DNA of 64,000 nucleotides from Phalacrocorax aristotelis (GCF_949628215.1 NC_134297.1:1302001-1366000); one strand, 5' to 3'. Positions 27,081-38,916 are shown, numbered from the stretch's first letter. Program-made: numbers and translations. The notes: generated by a model not told the origin, from the letters alone.

Positions 27081-30000
27081 CCCGGGGGGGGCTGGAGCAC
27101 GGCTGGCTCCCTCCCCATCCCCCGCGAACCTGCACCTCGCCTGCCTAAGGCAGCTTCTCCCCGGGGTAGGCTGTGTCCTGGCCTCGGAGCCGACCCCAGG
27201 GCTGGGGGCACAGCAGCATGGCTGGGCCACCTAACCCTGGCAGCTGGCAGCCTCCCCGGACCTCCTGGACACTTGTTAGCAGCCTGAGGGCAGAAATCGG
27301 GTTTTCGCAACACCAACAGCGCCGGCCCACACTGCTCCTGTGACAGGGACACAAGCAAGATAGGGCCTAGCAGACTTCACCACACATCATCCCTCTAGCC
27401 AGCAAAACACAAATAAATACTAAATAATGCTTCACTTCAGGGTGTATTAATCTCAGGCTTAATTCAAGCCTAGGATCTTACTCCAAGACTTAGTCACACC
27501 AAAGCCAATTTGTCTGGACCATTAGAGCAGTACAGAATGTCTTTCCTTACAGTGATTATAGCAGGTTTCCAAAACAGCCTTCCCAATTGGTTGGAAAATA
27601 AACAGGAAAAAAAGGATTGAAGCTTTATGATTTCAAACAAAACAAGAGTAGAAAAAACATTATGTACCAATTTTTTAAAAAAAAAAAAGCACTCTTTAGG
27701 TTTAGTTGAAAGCCTAACTATTGCCACCCAGTAAAAAAAAAAGGAGAAAACAATAACTCCTTGCCCATTTTCAGCCTGTACTGGTTTGTCGCAATTCCTC
27801 ATACTTGGGAGTCCCTTGGAAGAGCCAGAGCTCACCCACACCGCCAAGGTGGTACTTGCACAGCGTGGGTGAGCGATTCCCGTTTCACAGAGGAGGGACA
27901 CAGCCAAAGCACATGGAGAAGCTGGCAGGGCTAAGGCTCCCGCACACCCACCCCACGTCACCCTTCCCCTCCCTGCTCCAGGCCACCCGCACCAGAGATA
28001 CCCTCATTTTAGTGATGGGCACCATGAAGCCAGCTGTCGCCTAACCCATGTACATGCACCTGCCCAGACCTCAGTGCCAAAAAGCCAACAGCAGAGGTGG
28101 GAGCAAACACTGTGCCTGTGCTGCGTGGGTCTGACATGCCACAGCCTTTCCTCCTCCTCCTCGCCGAGGACGTGCTTCCCCTTCCTCGGTGCTGCCAAGC
28201 TCCGTAGCTCCGTCACCACCCCCTCCTCAGCCCGTTCCCAGGCCACCGCAGCAGCTCTGTCACGGTGCGTGGGTGTCCCCAGCACACAGCCCTCCCACGT
28301 GCACACGTGCTCCTCCCCGGCCCCGCGCTGCTCACTGCTGGCTCACTCGTACCCCTGGACACACCATCAGCGTCCCGAGAGGCGATGAAGCAGCGGCTGA
28401 TGCACACCCTGTGCCCACGCATCCCTCTAGGAATTGAGGTGCATTTCAATCGCCACCTACATCCATATACAGATGTTAGCTGATACTTCACAAGGAAATT
28501 GGTATTCAGGCCCATAGCCAAGGCAACAAGCAAATCCCAGGCTCTGGGGAGCCCCAGCCACATGCCAGGCATCTGCCCCCTTCCCTCCCCAGCAGCTGCT
28601 GCAGGTCGGCAGCACAGGACAGCCTGCTGACATGGATCTTCCAGCCACAACTACTGCTACAGCATTTTGCTATCCAGCACACAATGTGTTGCACTCAGGG
28701 GCAATTTATACCCTCCTACACTCAGGACAGAATGAAATGGGGGTGCAGGGGCCAGCAGAGCACTTTTTGGCACGGCACACACAGGGCCTCACAGATCTCC
28801 ATTTAAGGCACACGTGCAGGGGAAGTAAATGCTAGTCACCACTTCATTTTTAGCTCCTTTGGCTGTTCAGCATTTCCAGTAAGTTTCCTGATCATCCCTA
28901 GCTCAGAGAATCAGCCTCGACCAAGAGCCCTAACCTTCCCCTGCCAAGAGCTCCTTCCTCCAGGACAGGACAGCATCTGCTGGAAAGATGGAAGCAGCAC
29001 AAGAAGATACAACAACCAAAGTCTGCCAGGGTGAATGACCAGCCCTGGGTCACGCTCAGGGAGGCATGGCAAGTCCTTATGCTGTCTGTGGTGCTCATTA
29101 CAGCCCAGTTCCCTCCTCCATTGATCACTCGGCCCAGGCCATTTGTCAGCCTCCTGAGCAGGTCTGGCAGTGGAGGGCAGGCAGCCAGCCACTCCCTGGA
29201 GCTGGCTCCTGTGAACCCACACCTGGGACTCAGCTCCTGCCCAGCAGCTACCATTTAGAGACATTAGCCTTCCTGCAGCTCTGACATTTGAATATGCACA
29301 GGAAGCATTTGTGCATCACCTCTGCATGAACGTTCAGCCCAGAAGCTGGTATCATTGGTATCATCCACCCCATCAGCAGGCTGGAACAGCATCATGTGCT
29401 TCACACAGCTGTGATCAGGAAGGGCTGAAAATCACCACATTAATTATTTGGGCAGCACTGACCTGCACTCTGGCAGCACACAGGAGGCTCCCAGGAAGTG
29501 AGGCCAGCTCTAACACATCAGGAGAAGCGTGCCTCACACCGCCTGTAGCCACTGACCTGCTAACAGGGAGCGAGCAGCCTGCCAGAGCCAGCAGCAAGCC
29601 CAGCTGCACAGCTAGCTAAAAGGTGAAGCTCCTACTAAGGAATTATTTCACAAACTCCACACAAAACACGGGAGAAACTGTAGCAGCACATACCCACACG
29701 CAGTTCTGAGCCTCCACAGGCTTTCCCTTTTGGGAGAAGGGACCCTCTGCACTTCACCACAGTAGAAAACGTACAGCAGGGTCTTTCCCACAAAAGGCAT
29801 TCTTCTGCCTCTCCCCAGGGGCAAGTGTTGCCATAACCACTCTAACCCAACCCACCTCCTTTAACCTCTTTCTTCTGGCTCTGGTCAGCATTTACACTCA
29901 GCTGCAGGCTCCCCCAGGCCCCAGAGCTCTGGGGATTACAGGGGTGCCCCATGCTCATGTACCCTCTTAGCCAGCCAAGTACTTCCCCGTAAAAATAGTT

Positions 30001-30299
30001 CTTCCACTAATAAGCAAAACCCCCCTCCATACAAGCACGCAGAGGGTCACTGGGGAAAACAGCCAAAATGAGAGTCCTGAGGGGCACCCCCACAGCAACT
30101 GGGGTCAGTGGCAGGCCAAGGCTTTGCCCTGTGCCAGGGAAGGGGCACTGCAGAGGGGCACACAGCACTGCGGGGAGCATCCCGCAGCCTGCTGTCCCTC
30201 TGTCTAGGGCACACCTCACCTCCCACCGGTCCCCAGGCCCGTGCCCTCAGCCGCCCTCCCAGACAAATCCCCCAGAGGAAGCAGTCATTAAAACAACAG
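27081..30299. other. Intergenic DNA between DSCAML1 and the 31-kb CpG island
   Basis: I see no exon with recognisable homology here. A/T runs occur at 27,600-27,760 (several 10-12-base A runs). The rest is ordinary mixed sequence with chance open frames. DSCAML1 upstream regulatory sequence is likely but cannot be pinned down. Confidence 0.6.
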
Positions 30300-30479
30300 G
30301 GCTACTTACCTGGTGCTAGCCGATTCCCACAAAGCACTTCCCACGTAGTCAGGAGCTTAGCCTCGCAGTACCTCTCTGGTGAGCAGAGCCACCCTGCTCT
30401 GCAGGGGCCCAGGCACAGGCTTTGCCCTGCATGGCAGCCCCCAGCCCTGCATGGCCACCCCTGCTAGCCCAGTCCCACC

Positions 30480-31420
30480 AGCAACCACCGCCTTCAGGGA
30501 GGCGGAGGAAAAAGGCTTTGGGGGTAATTGCAGGATAGGTTGCAGCTGGGCTAACCGCTGGGAGCACCTGGCCGTGAAAGGGCCAGGCACGCCCGCCCGG
30601 CCGGCCTCCCCATGCCCCGTGCCCTGCAGCGACGCCCGTCCTGTCCCCCCGCGCCCCTCCTCAGCCTGGGCGGGGGGCGGCCGCCCCTCGCCCCCAAGGC
30701 TGGCCCTGTGCGGGTGCTGCCCGGGGCGCTGCTGAGGGGGCAAACGTCCCCCACCCCGCCTGCCGGCATGTTGCAGCCCCGCTCCGTGCCTCGGTTTCCC
30801 CCGCGGCAGGGGGGAGCGAGCGGCTGCCGCACGGGACGGTGGGAGCGTGAACGTCCCGGAGGCGGCGAGGGGGCTCGTAGCCGGGTAAAGGGGCTGGCGA
30901 GCCCCTGGCCAGGCAGATGTCAGCTGGTTAACATGCCCCAAAACGGGATCCTCCTGAGCCCCTCGGGTCACCTGCAGTACAGAACCGGCTGCGTTTCCAT
31001 AACGGGCTCCCCGCGGCTTGCGGGGGGCTCCGGGTCCCCCCGGGGCCGAGCGGGAGCCCGTGCCCGGCGCCGGGGTTCGCCGCTGGCCTGGGCAGGAGCG
31101 GGCAGCCGGGATGCTCCGGCTCCGGCCCGCGCTCCCGCTGCCCGGGCAGGCTCTTTCCAGGCAAGAAGCTTGATTTTTGCTTCCCCCTAGTGTCGCAGCG
31201 TGGCAGCGCGGACGCGTGGCTCCGCTTCTCCCGCGGCTGCGGCCGCTGCCAGGAGCCTCCGCCCGGCCCGTGGGCACCGCTTGTCCCCGGCCCCGCGCCC
31301 TGCTCCGAGCAGGGGCACACCGGCCGTCCCGACGCGCACGATTTCCCCGATGCCCAGGCGACCTAGGAGCACAAGTCGGGAAGATTTGCGGCACAGTTTG
31401 TACTCCTGTCGCTGAGCAGT
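30480..31420. promoter_or_regulatory. CpG island without an assigned gene
   Basis: This is a CpG-dense block with many CG dinucleotides, about 3.5-4 kb upstream of the DSCAML1 island. On the minus strand a consensus donor (CACCAG then gtaagt) lies just outside it at about 30,306-30,312. On the plus strand a donor (CCAGG then gtaagcg) lies at about 31,557. Either could end a first exon starting in the island. It could be an alternative DSCAML1 first exon, a long non-coding RNA promoter, or an orphan island. The long open frames inside it have no recognised similarity. Confidence 0.55.
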
Positions 31421-34400
31421 GTTCCAGCATCCCGGGTTTTCAAGCCTGGCTGAGGCGGGGGGATGTGGGGTGTGCTGGGTGCGGGAGTCACACCCCAGAG
31501 CAGAGGGAAGCCCGTTCAGGGAGGTGAGCGGGGTCCGCATCCTTGCCAGCTCCAGGGTAAGCGTGGAGTCACCAGGGGATCTGCAAAGTTTTAGCAGGGC
31601 CAAGGCCTCATACACACGGACCAGCTGCACAAATACCCTTTACTTCCTAGCTTCAGCCCACTGTGAAGCCCTCCGTGAGGAGCCAGCCCGTCCATCCCTG
31701 GGCTCCGGCTGCTGAAGCTGAGCCGTTGGGTTGCACTCACGCAGCATCGCCGCTGCACGGCTGTTCTGTGGGCCCGGCTCCGGGGCAGCCGTCCATCTTA
31801 GTGTGAACAGTTATTTCCTAATAACCACTGCTTTGGGGCATATGCAACATGGAAATGAGGGCTGAGATGTTATTTACTTTGCTTGGGAGGATAATTTAAG
31901 ACCGTGGAGCACTGCTGTTTTGGCAGACACGTTGCTGTTGATAGATGCGCTGCCTTTTCGGGAGCAGAACAAAGGGAGAACGAGGCGTGTGGCTGGCTCC
32001 CCGCCAGCCCGGCCCCATCTCACCACATCGTCAAGTGTTCCTCTTTGGCTCCATTAGTCACCATTTGCTGCTCTCCTGTTTTAACTAACGAGGAGACATT
32101 TTGAATTCACATTTCCTCGTGGGCCAAATGCGTCCCTGGCATCATGGAGATGGCGGAGCAGTGCTGGCAGGCTCCAGGCTGGGCAAGCTGAGCAGCCAGC
32201 CTCCCTGGCTGCTGCTCCTCCTGTTCCTGCCCCAGTGCCTTGTGTCCTTGCATTCAGTCGTGGATTAAACATGAGAGCTGGCCTAGCCACAGCCGGCCGG
32301 AGCCCCTCTCCCTTGTACCTGTCCGTCCAGTGACCAGCGAAGCAAACAGGGAATAGCCAGTGCCAAGGGGCAGCCCTTTGGAACTGGAAGTCTTCTCAGA
32401 GGAAAAGGACACTCCAGTTGTGCACTGTATTATTTACCCAATCCCCTTTGTGTCACAGAAAAGATTTACTTTGAGAAGATTAATGGCTCAAGGGACTGTG
32501 AGAGAAATCCTCCAAGATTGCCTTGTTGAAGGGAGAAGACAAACGCCTCCTCGCCGAGGCCACAGTTCCCTGCTGACCCACGGGGCTGCGGGCACAGGAA
32601 AGGGCTGCCGGGCTGGGGCTTGTCCCGCGGGGCACCCTCCGATGGGGACCACGACTCCCCCTGCCCAGGCCCTGGGGAGAGCAGGAGCCCCTCACTGGGG
32701 CAGCAGCAGGAGAAAGGCAGCCGAGTGGAGATGCGGTGGCCCCTCCCTGCAGTCTTCCCAGCTTCCTGCTCCCATAGCTCCTGGGCTCGATGTCCAAAGC
32801 CAAGGACTGTGGAGGTGTGGAGAGCAGCTGAGAGCCCTGCCTCGGAAGCAGCTCACACCTGTGTGCCGGCCCGGCAAGCAGGGGCTGCTGGCAGCACCCC
32901 TGCCCCTGGCACAGGGAGGCCACATTGACCATCCATCGTATAATTTGATTATGCCTTTCCCTTGTTCCTGGTTCCCAGGTTCCTTGGCTCCATCGTGGAG
33001 GGGCACATAGCTAGGCTGCTCCCAGTTTAGCTCTGATAATAGCCTGGACTCCAAATGTAACCCCCAGTGCAAGTTTTCAGGTGCTGGCAGCATATCCTGC
33101 TCTGCCGCTGCACGCCCCGTCGGTGTCCCTGACCCATGGCACAGCCCCCGAGCCCCAGCCAGGGGTGCGAAGGGCTGTGCAAGTGTGCATGCACGTGTGG
33201 GTGCCCGCAAGCTGTGCAGAATAATGCTATTAATGCCATCTGGTGCCGAGACAGAGATCCCCCTGTGCTGGGAGCCAGACACAGCTTTTCGCTCCCCTTA
33301 ATCTCCTCCCTTCGAGCTGCAGGGGCTCTATCTGCGGGGCTCTCCGGGGAGCCGGTGCCAGGGGATGCCTGTGCCCTGAGCCCTGGCACGGCTGGGCACT
33401 GCGGAAATTGGGGAGCCCTGGGCCTCAAGGACATGAGGCCTTGCTGAGGACGGGCTCATTTCATATGCTGGCTGCCTTCCTGGCTGCCGGGCCCTTTAGC
33501 CCCTTCTTTAGGGGGACACAATCACACCGCATTCCTCACTGGTGAGGACTGGGGGTCCGAGCAGGGAGAGGGCAGGGCCAGCTCTGCTGCAAGCAAACCC
33601 TTCAGCTGGTCTGTGCTGTTAAACAGGTGCTTTTCTCCCACCGCCGGAGCACCCTGGTTCCGCTTTGAGCTGTGCAAAGCCGCAACGAGTCTTTATTAGT
33701 GGGTCAGTGTCAAGTCAAAATTATATTTCAAAATAATCTCCTTACTGTATTAAATAAGCACCTCAGATTAGACAAATTGCACGGATTCTGTCTAATAACC
33801 TTCCCACAGCTAAATCCTATTTCACTGTCAATGTCTGACCTCAATTGAAGCCCAAACAGAGCAGGTGAGCAGGTCTCTCCCCCTCCAGCAGCACCAGGAT
33901 GGTCAGTCTTCCAGAGCACCGAGCAGCACAAATCTGAGCCCCCGCAGGGCTGTGGCCCCAGCAGGGACTTCAGACCAAGTGAGGAAACCCCCGGAGTGGG
34001 CCAGGAGCCCTTGCTGACCCATCCCTGCCTCGCCACAATGGGCCTGAGCCCAGCCGGGCTCCTGTGGGCCCCCCGCTCCCACAGGGCTGCCCTCGGGAAC
34101 CACCCCGCACGCCGGACTGCGGGCACAGAGGAGGGAAGGCAAAGCAACCCCACGTACAGCTGAAGCCAGGAGCGAGCTCCCCACTGCATCTGCCTCTGCC
34201 ATTTCCACTTCTCCACTTGTTTCGGGTGACCCGAGGCACAACTTCGGCCACAAAGCCTGCAGGAGAAGGGGTCGAGGGTGCTGGGGGGGGTTGGTTTTGG
34301 GGACAGGCAGCCTCCGGAGCTCTGCGGGACAGCGGAGCTGTCAGCTGGGCTGCCTGGCTGGTCGCTACTGTCTGTGTCAGTCCAACTCGCCTGTGCACAG

Positions 34401-34985
34401 GCGCTGCCGAGTGAACCTCCCTCCTCACTCACCGCCCAATTGCGGGAGAGTTTTGTTGCCTTTTTTTTTTTTTTAAGCGGTGTTTCCATATCTATCCAAA
34501 GATGAGAGAGGCTGTGATAGCAACGAGCTGCGTACACCATCCCAGCCCCATTCTTGCCCAGGAAGCGTGCCGGGATCAAGCACTCTGAGAAAGCGAGCAC
34601 ACAAACAGCCCCGCACAAAGGGCACGTGCCCACGGGTGCGTCTGACCTGCCCTGCAGCCCGCGCAGCGCGGGGCAGTGCTGCCAACCCCTCGCTGTGTAT
34701 CTCAGCGAACAGCTCGTGCCACGGGATTTGGGCGCCCACAGCAAGGATGCACGCTGGGCGAGAGGCGTGTTTCTTCAAAGCAGCCAGGGTGGCCAGGGGC
34801 AGGAACGTCCCTTCCTCCGCAGGCCCGGTGCAAACCCAGAGTGGAGACGCCAGCTGCTCCATGCCGTGGGTGTGCGGAGGAGCCAGCAGAAACCTCTCCT
34901 GGGTCTGTGTTGGAAGATATCTGCAGGGCAGAAAAGTCATTGGTGCCAGGCCAGGAGAGTGGGTGATTCAAATGCCTCAGGCACA
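31421..34985. other. Intergenic DNA upstream of the CpG island, downstream of FXYD2
   Basis: No exon or repeat family is recognised. A 14-T run sits at 34,461-34,474. AT-rich stretches at 31,800-32,110 and 33,660-33,840 might hold regulatory elements. The predicted FXYD2 poly(A) site marks the right boundary. Confidence 0.55.
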
Positions 34986-35190
34986 AAGTTTAACCTCTCT
35001 CAGCTTGAACTTTATTAGCCAAGAAACTCTTGCTGGATCTAACAGAGGGGAAAGCACGAGGGCAATTTGCGTTCTGGGCTCGCCTGGGGTGAGCAGGGTA
35101 ATGGATCCACTGGAGCGGGGTAAGGGGTGGCCCTTGGCAAAGACTTCCCTGCTTTGGATGAAGCTCTGCTTCCACGGCGGCATGGCAGCT
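34986..35190 (-). other. FXYD2: Predicted FXYD2 3' UTR exon
   Basis: A strong acceptor (cactcttgtttcag) opens an exon at 35,190 downstream of the donor that follows the stop codon. An AATAAA poly(A) signal (minus strand) at 35,011-35,016 would end it near 34,990. Predicted from splice and poly(A) signals only. Confidence 0.6.
35011..35016 (-). terminator. FXYD2: Poly(A) signal AATAAA for FXYD2
   Basis: A perfect AATAAA on the minus strand, about 360 bases below the stop codon in genomic distance and inside the predicted last exon. Confidence 0.6.
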
Positions 35191-35372
35191 CTGAAACAAG
35201 AGTGGGAGGGTTACACAGCCACAGAGGACAGCGTGTCCTAGCGCCTCTCCTCCCAACACAAACCCCCGTGTAGGTACTTCCCTGAAGCACAGGTGCCTTG
35301 AAGCATCACTGCCTGGAACGGGCAGACCCAGGGAGCCTTGCTACTAGCTGGGTGCATCTTCCTGCAACCTAC

Positions 35373-35403
35373 CTGCAGCTACAGGTCTTCCTCATTTCCT
35401 TGT
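35373..35403 (-). CDS. FXYD2: FXYD2 coding exon 5 (C-terminus and stop)
   Basis: A 31-base exon with the acceptor ctccacag and the donor gtaggt. It encodes R-Q-G-N-E-E-D-L then TAG (35,379-35,381), matching the acidic tail of mammalian FXYD2. The stop lies only six bases before a good donor, so a further untranslated exon follows. Confidence 0.87.
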
Positions 35404-37588
35404 CTGTGGAGTGAAAACCAAGGGGAGATGTGTTATGCTGGGCAACGTGGCGGAGACGTGACGGAGTATGAGACAAGAATCCAGCCCTTTCAGCTGGCAA
35501 GACTAGGACGGGGAGGAGAGATGAAGTTGCCTTGAAACCGTGCAATACCCACCTCCTCTTCTTCTTCCCTCCGCAGTGGAACCGCTGGCCTGGGGGCAAG
35601 AGGAGCAACTGAGGCCTTTTGTGGCCGGAGCCTCGCCCCCCCGCCCCATCTCACCTGCCTCTCTGCTCCGATGAAGCAGTCCTGCTCGCAGGCTTGTCCC
35701 TTCAGCAGGGACCACCGGGTTTGGCTCCTGCGGGAAGCCCCGAGCCCCCTTGCCTCCACGATCGGGCTAGCCTCCCACCAGTGTGGGGAGACACAGACGC
35801 CACGTGCTGCCTCCCCACACCTGGCTGGGCTGTGCTGCCTGGCCAGGCCCCCCGCACCACCCCCGACCCCAAAGCCGCAGCCCGCGCCGCTGCCCAACAC
35901 AGCGCCGGCCACAAGAGTCCACTCAGATGTCTGTCTTTCTCCCTGAGCTGTCCCCATGATTGCAAATGCGGGCAGTTTTCTTATCTTTCTCCCTAAAACC
36001 ACTGCGCCATGTCACTGCGTGCAGCTGCAACGCTGCGGCCGCCCCCGCGAAGCGAGGTGGGCTGTGCCTGTACGCACGGGCAGGGTCACAGGGTGCCCCT
36101 GCGTGCTTGGCACCAGGTTTCTCCGGGAGCTGCCGAGGTCTGAGGGCTCTGGGAAAGCTGGTTTCTCGCTCTGGAAATGTCAGCGTTTTCTCTGCTATTT
36201 TTAATTAGTGACCTTCCCTCTGAAGCCTTGATGCTGGCAGGGAAACACTAGATATTTATGTGGTCTCCTTCCCAACTCACTTTCTGTTAGGAGCTTGCCT
36301 AGATGGAAATTTCCCAGGCAGCCCCGGCTGCGGGCGATGCCCACCCCTGGCATGGTGGGACAGAGTCGGTGCCCCCCCCGACTCCAGCACCCAGTCAGTG
36401 CCTGGCCCGGGGCGAGGAGGGAGGTGAGTGGAGAAGGGGCCACGCGCAGGGGAACAGAGCCGAGCGGGCGTCCGGCCTACCCAAGGCACTTACTGAGGAT
36501 GATGAGGAGCCCGATGACAAAAGCTACAATGGCGAAGATCAGCCCCCCATTGCGGATGGTCTCATAGTCTGGGGAGGAGGAGAGCCAGGCAGGGGTCAGC
36601 CCGGCCGAGGCGCAGGGCTGAGCCTGCAGCGCAGAGTCCATGGGCAGCAGTGGGAGTGGGCTGCCCACCCCGCTGCCCGCAGCCCCCGGGCTGCACGGGG
36701 CACGCACTCACCGTAGCTGAACCTGTCCAAGCCCTGCTCGGGTGCTTGCTCTGGAAAAGAGGAGAAACCCAAGTGAGAGCCAGGGTCTAGGCTCATGGTG
36801 GGTGCCTGGACCGGGAAGTGAAGTGAGAAACATCAGGAATGAGGACTGCAAGCAAGAGCGCTCTGATTTCCATAAGATGTAGCCAAGCCCGTAAGGAATT
36901 CCTGAATTCCTGTTTTTCACCCCAGGAAATTAAAGTCCACGGTGACTTTGCAGGATGCATTTGGAGGGTGCGTGTGAGTCTCTCAAGCTCCAGGTGAAGC
37001 TGCAGATGGGGACCCAGCTCAACTGTTTGCAGCAGCCGGTTGCTATTTGCTAAGGCTGCGCCGTTGGCAGAGCTGCCTTCACAGTGTGCTCAAGAAGTGC
37101 CGCTGCCCGCAAGGCTCAGTGGGGCACCGATGGCTCTGCTCCAGCAATGCAGAGCACTGAACAACCCCTCGAGCTGGCATCTTGCACCGGGATGTGTCCC
37201 GGCAGCCTCCCTCTACACCGGCAGGCTCATCCATCTGATGGTTGCGTGTCGCTGCTCGAGCCACCTTACCTCACTGCACATCCCTCTGCCAGGAGCCGTT
37301 TGGAAGGAGAAATCCCCCGAGAGGCCGAATACCAGCCGGCACCAATGTGCCAGCGGGCTGCAGAGCTCTGGGGATTCATCCCCACATCTCCCCTGACTCC
37401 TCCGTGAGAGCTTCCCACACGCAGGCTCCTGCCTGGCAGGGGGGACTGGCCTTGCGCCTCCCACAGAGATGCCCCCTTGAAGGCTTCTGCCCCCCCAGGG
37501 AAGCCCCTTTCGGATGGGCCGAGCAGGGCGCTGGCTGCGGGTGCCTGCCGCCCACCCCGCTCCCTGGAGCGCCCTTACCGTCACCCAT
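35379..37588 (-). CDS. FXYD2: FXYD2, Na,K-ATPase gamma subunit (complete, 5 coding exons, 61 aa)
   Basis: FXYD2 is a small type I membrane protein that binds Na,K-ATPase, mainly in kidney tubule, and tunes its ion affinity. Exons of 10, 39, 75, 37 and 25 coding bases join in frame into 61 residues (human has about 66). Residues 1-11 are a short acidic extracellular N-terminus without a signal peptide, as in mammalian FXYD2. The FXYD motif is F14-S-Y-D17, followed by [12 protein letters not shown] and a membrane helix at about 26-42. The basic tail has [11 protein letters not shown] and ends QGNEEDL. This C-terminus matches the human RCGGNKKRRQINEDEP pattern and separates FXYD2 from the other FXYDs. 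Oddly, the usual proline before F is R13 (AGG). The gene lies between DSCAML1 and FXYD6 as in human. An HNF1-like site lies about 85 bases upstream of the ATG. Confidence 0.92.
35553..35589 (-). CDS. FXYD2: FXYD2 coding exon 4 (juxtamembrane basic segment)
   Basis: A 37-base exon with the acceptor cttgcccccag and the donor gtgggt. It encodes [12 protein letters not shown] and part of the next arginine, the cytosolic stop-transfer region typical of FXYD2. It has the same length and phases as the matching FXYD6 exon. Confidence 0.93.
36494..36568 (-). CDS. FXYD2: FXYD2 coding exon 3 (transmembrane helix)
   Basis: A 75-base exon between the acceptor ctccccag and the donor gtaagt. It encodes [19 protein letters not shown] and then LLIIL, the FXYD-family core with the conserved R-x-G-G before the helix. 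The first base of the following serine codon is the last exon base. Confidence 0.96.
36712..36750 (-). CDS. FXYD2: FXYD2 coding exon 2 (extracellular, FXYD motif)
   Basis: A 39-base exon between the acceptor tcttttccag and the donor gtgagtg. It encodes [13 protein letters not shown], with the D of the motif completed by the next exon. The exon has the same size and phase as exon 2 of FXYD6. The position before F is R rather than P. Confidence 0.9.
37579..37588 (-). CDS. FXYD2: FXYD2 coding exon 1 (start codon)
   Basis: ATG GGT GAC G is followed by the donor gtaagg. The start context gacacgATGG is strong (A at -3, G at +4). Joining to the next exon gives M-G-D-E-Q-A-P. An in-frame upstream ATG exists (weak context, T at -3), giving a possible longer N-terminus. 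The short form fits mammalian FXYD2 length. Because only ten coding bases are here, this is the least certain exon of the gene. Confidence 0.72.
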
Positions 37589-38880
37589 CGTGTCGGCGTG
37601 TCGTCCGGCGGGCGTCTCGCTCTGTGAGCGGGTGCCCACGGGAAAGCACATTAATTGGGAGACAAACCTCATTAAACATTAACGGCCTCGGTGTAATGTT
37701 TATCGCAGTCACGAGGGGAGGCACAGGGCTCCCACCCGCCTTTGGGAAGGAGGCCCGGGAGGGGAGGGCAGGGTGTGCACCCACCGTGCCAGCTGGCGGG
37801 GAGGGCTGGGCACCCTGGAGCCGCGGGTGTCCCTGTTCCAGCCGGGAGGGGGGTGGCACACCCTCCCTCGCTTTGCGAACGTCAGGCCAACTGGGCTTCA
37901 CCTCCCGCTGCGGAGGCGAGCCCGAGGCAGGGGGCAGAGCGACGGGCTCGGGTACAGGCTGCGGCTGCCTTTTGCTAGAGAGAAGCGGGCAGCACGCCCC
38001 GTCCCCGCAGCCTGGCGCCGCACGTCCCCGCAATGGCCAGGTCAGTTTCTCCCAGCACAGCATCGAGCCATCGCGGGGGGCCCTGCCGCACCCTGGCACG
38101 GCGATGTCTGTGGCGCATCCTGGGCCGGTGGTGGGTACCAGGATGCTGCACCCCTCGGGGCTGTGCCGGCCCTGGCCAGGGAGGCCAGCTGCCAGGCAGG
38201 CTGTTCAATCCAGTTTGCTCTAATCTCACAATCAGCGAGCAGGAGTCATGTGCCCAAGCCGATTAGTGCTGTGGTGGCCGGGGGGAGCCATCCCCAAGGG
38301 AGCGCTCCCTTTGCCATGCCTGGGGCGCAGCCCCGGCCGAGGAGCACAGGCACCTGGAGCCCACAGCAGCTCAGCTCTGGCACCGCAGGGTGAAGCCAAG
38401 CCCTGGGAGGGTGGTGTGTGGGGCCATCCTGCTGTCTTGGAGCCGAGGCAGCGCTCAGCATCCCCGTCGATTGGTGTGCCAGCAGCCACGCCACAGCAGC
38501 TCCTGAAAGGCCGAAGGACAAGGGGACTCTGTGCCGGCGTCCCTCGGGGTTGTGCAGCCAGGCTCGCCGCTCACGCGCTCCCTTCACACAGTCTCTGGCT
38601 ATTGTTGAAACTGCTGCTGGCTGCAGAAAAGAGCACAGCGGGGAGGGGGCTCGGACAGCCCGCCGCTGCTAGCACAAAGCCCGTCTGTGCTGCCCGGGGG
38701 GTGCGCTGCCACTGCTCCCCTCCGCCCCAGTCTGGCTGTCGGTGCTGCCCAGCGCAGAGGGACAGTGCGGGAAGCTGCCCGGCGGCTCGCCCCGCCAGCC
38801 TCCCTGGCAGAGCTGGAGCCCTCAGCCCCAGTCCCGCTCCCCGCAGCCTGTCCCCCGAGCCCTGGAAACGCCACGGCCCT
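37589..38880. other. FXYD2 promoter region and FXYD6-FXYD2 intergenic spacer
   Basis: Holds the FXYD2 5' UTR and proximal promoter (37.59-37.75 kb, locally AT-rich) and then about 1.1 kb of GC-rich sequence with chance open frames. No exon is recognised. The spacer is short enough that transcripts reading from FXYD6 into FXYD2, known in human, are plausible. Confidence 0.6.
37671..37683. promoter_or_regulatory. HNF1-like site upstream of FXYD2
   Basis: ATTAAACATTAAC matches the HNF1 palindrome GTTAATNATTAAC at 10 of 12 informative positions, 83 bases from the predicted FXYD2 ATG. A FOX-type TGTTTATC follows at 37,697-37,704. In mammals HNF1B drives a kidney isoform of FXYD2, so the position is meaningful. 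Binding here is an inference. Confidence 0.55.
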
Positions 38881-38916
38881 TGAGATGATGCAGCCAGGCA
38901 CCGATAGAAACGATAA

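Noticed and set aside
26067-27287. Long overlapping open frames on both strands in the DSCAML1 CpG island
   Set aside because: Low-complexity G/A/P/R composition from GC-rich DNA. No domain, and only the 43-base signal-peptide exon is supported.
30357-31430. 357-codon minus-strand frame in the 31-kb CpG island
   Set aside because: Arg/Gly/Pro-rich composition with no similarity. It also crosses the supposed exon border without sense.
36477-36707. FXYD2-like frame ending KCLG
   Set aside because: The K-C-L-G end is read through the donor gtaagtg. Splicing to 35,589 gives the proper basic tail.
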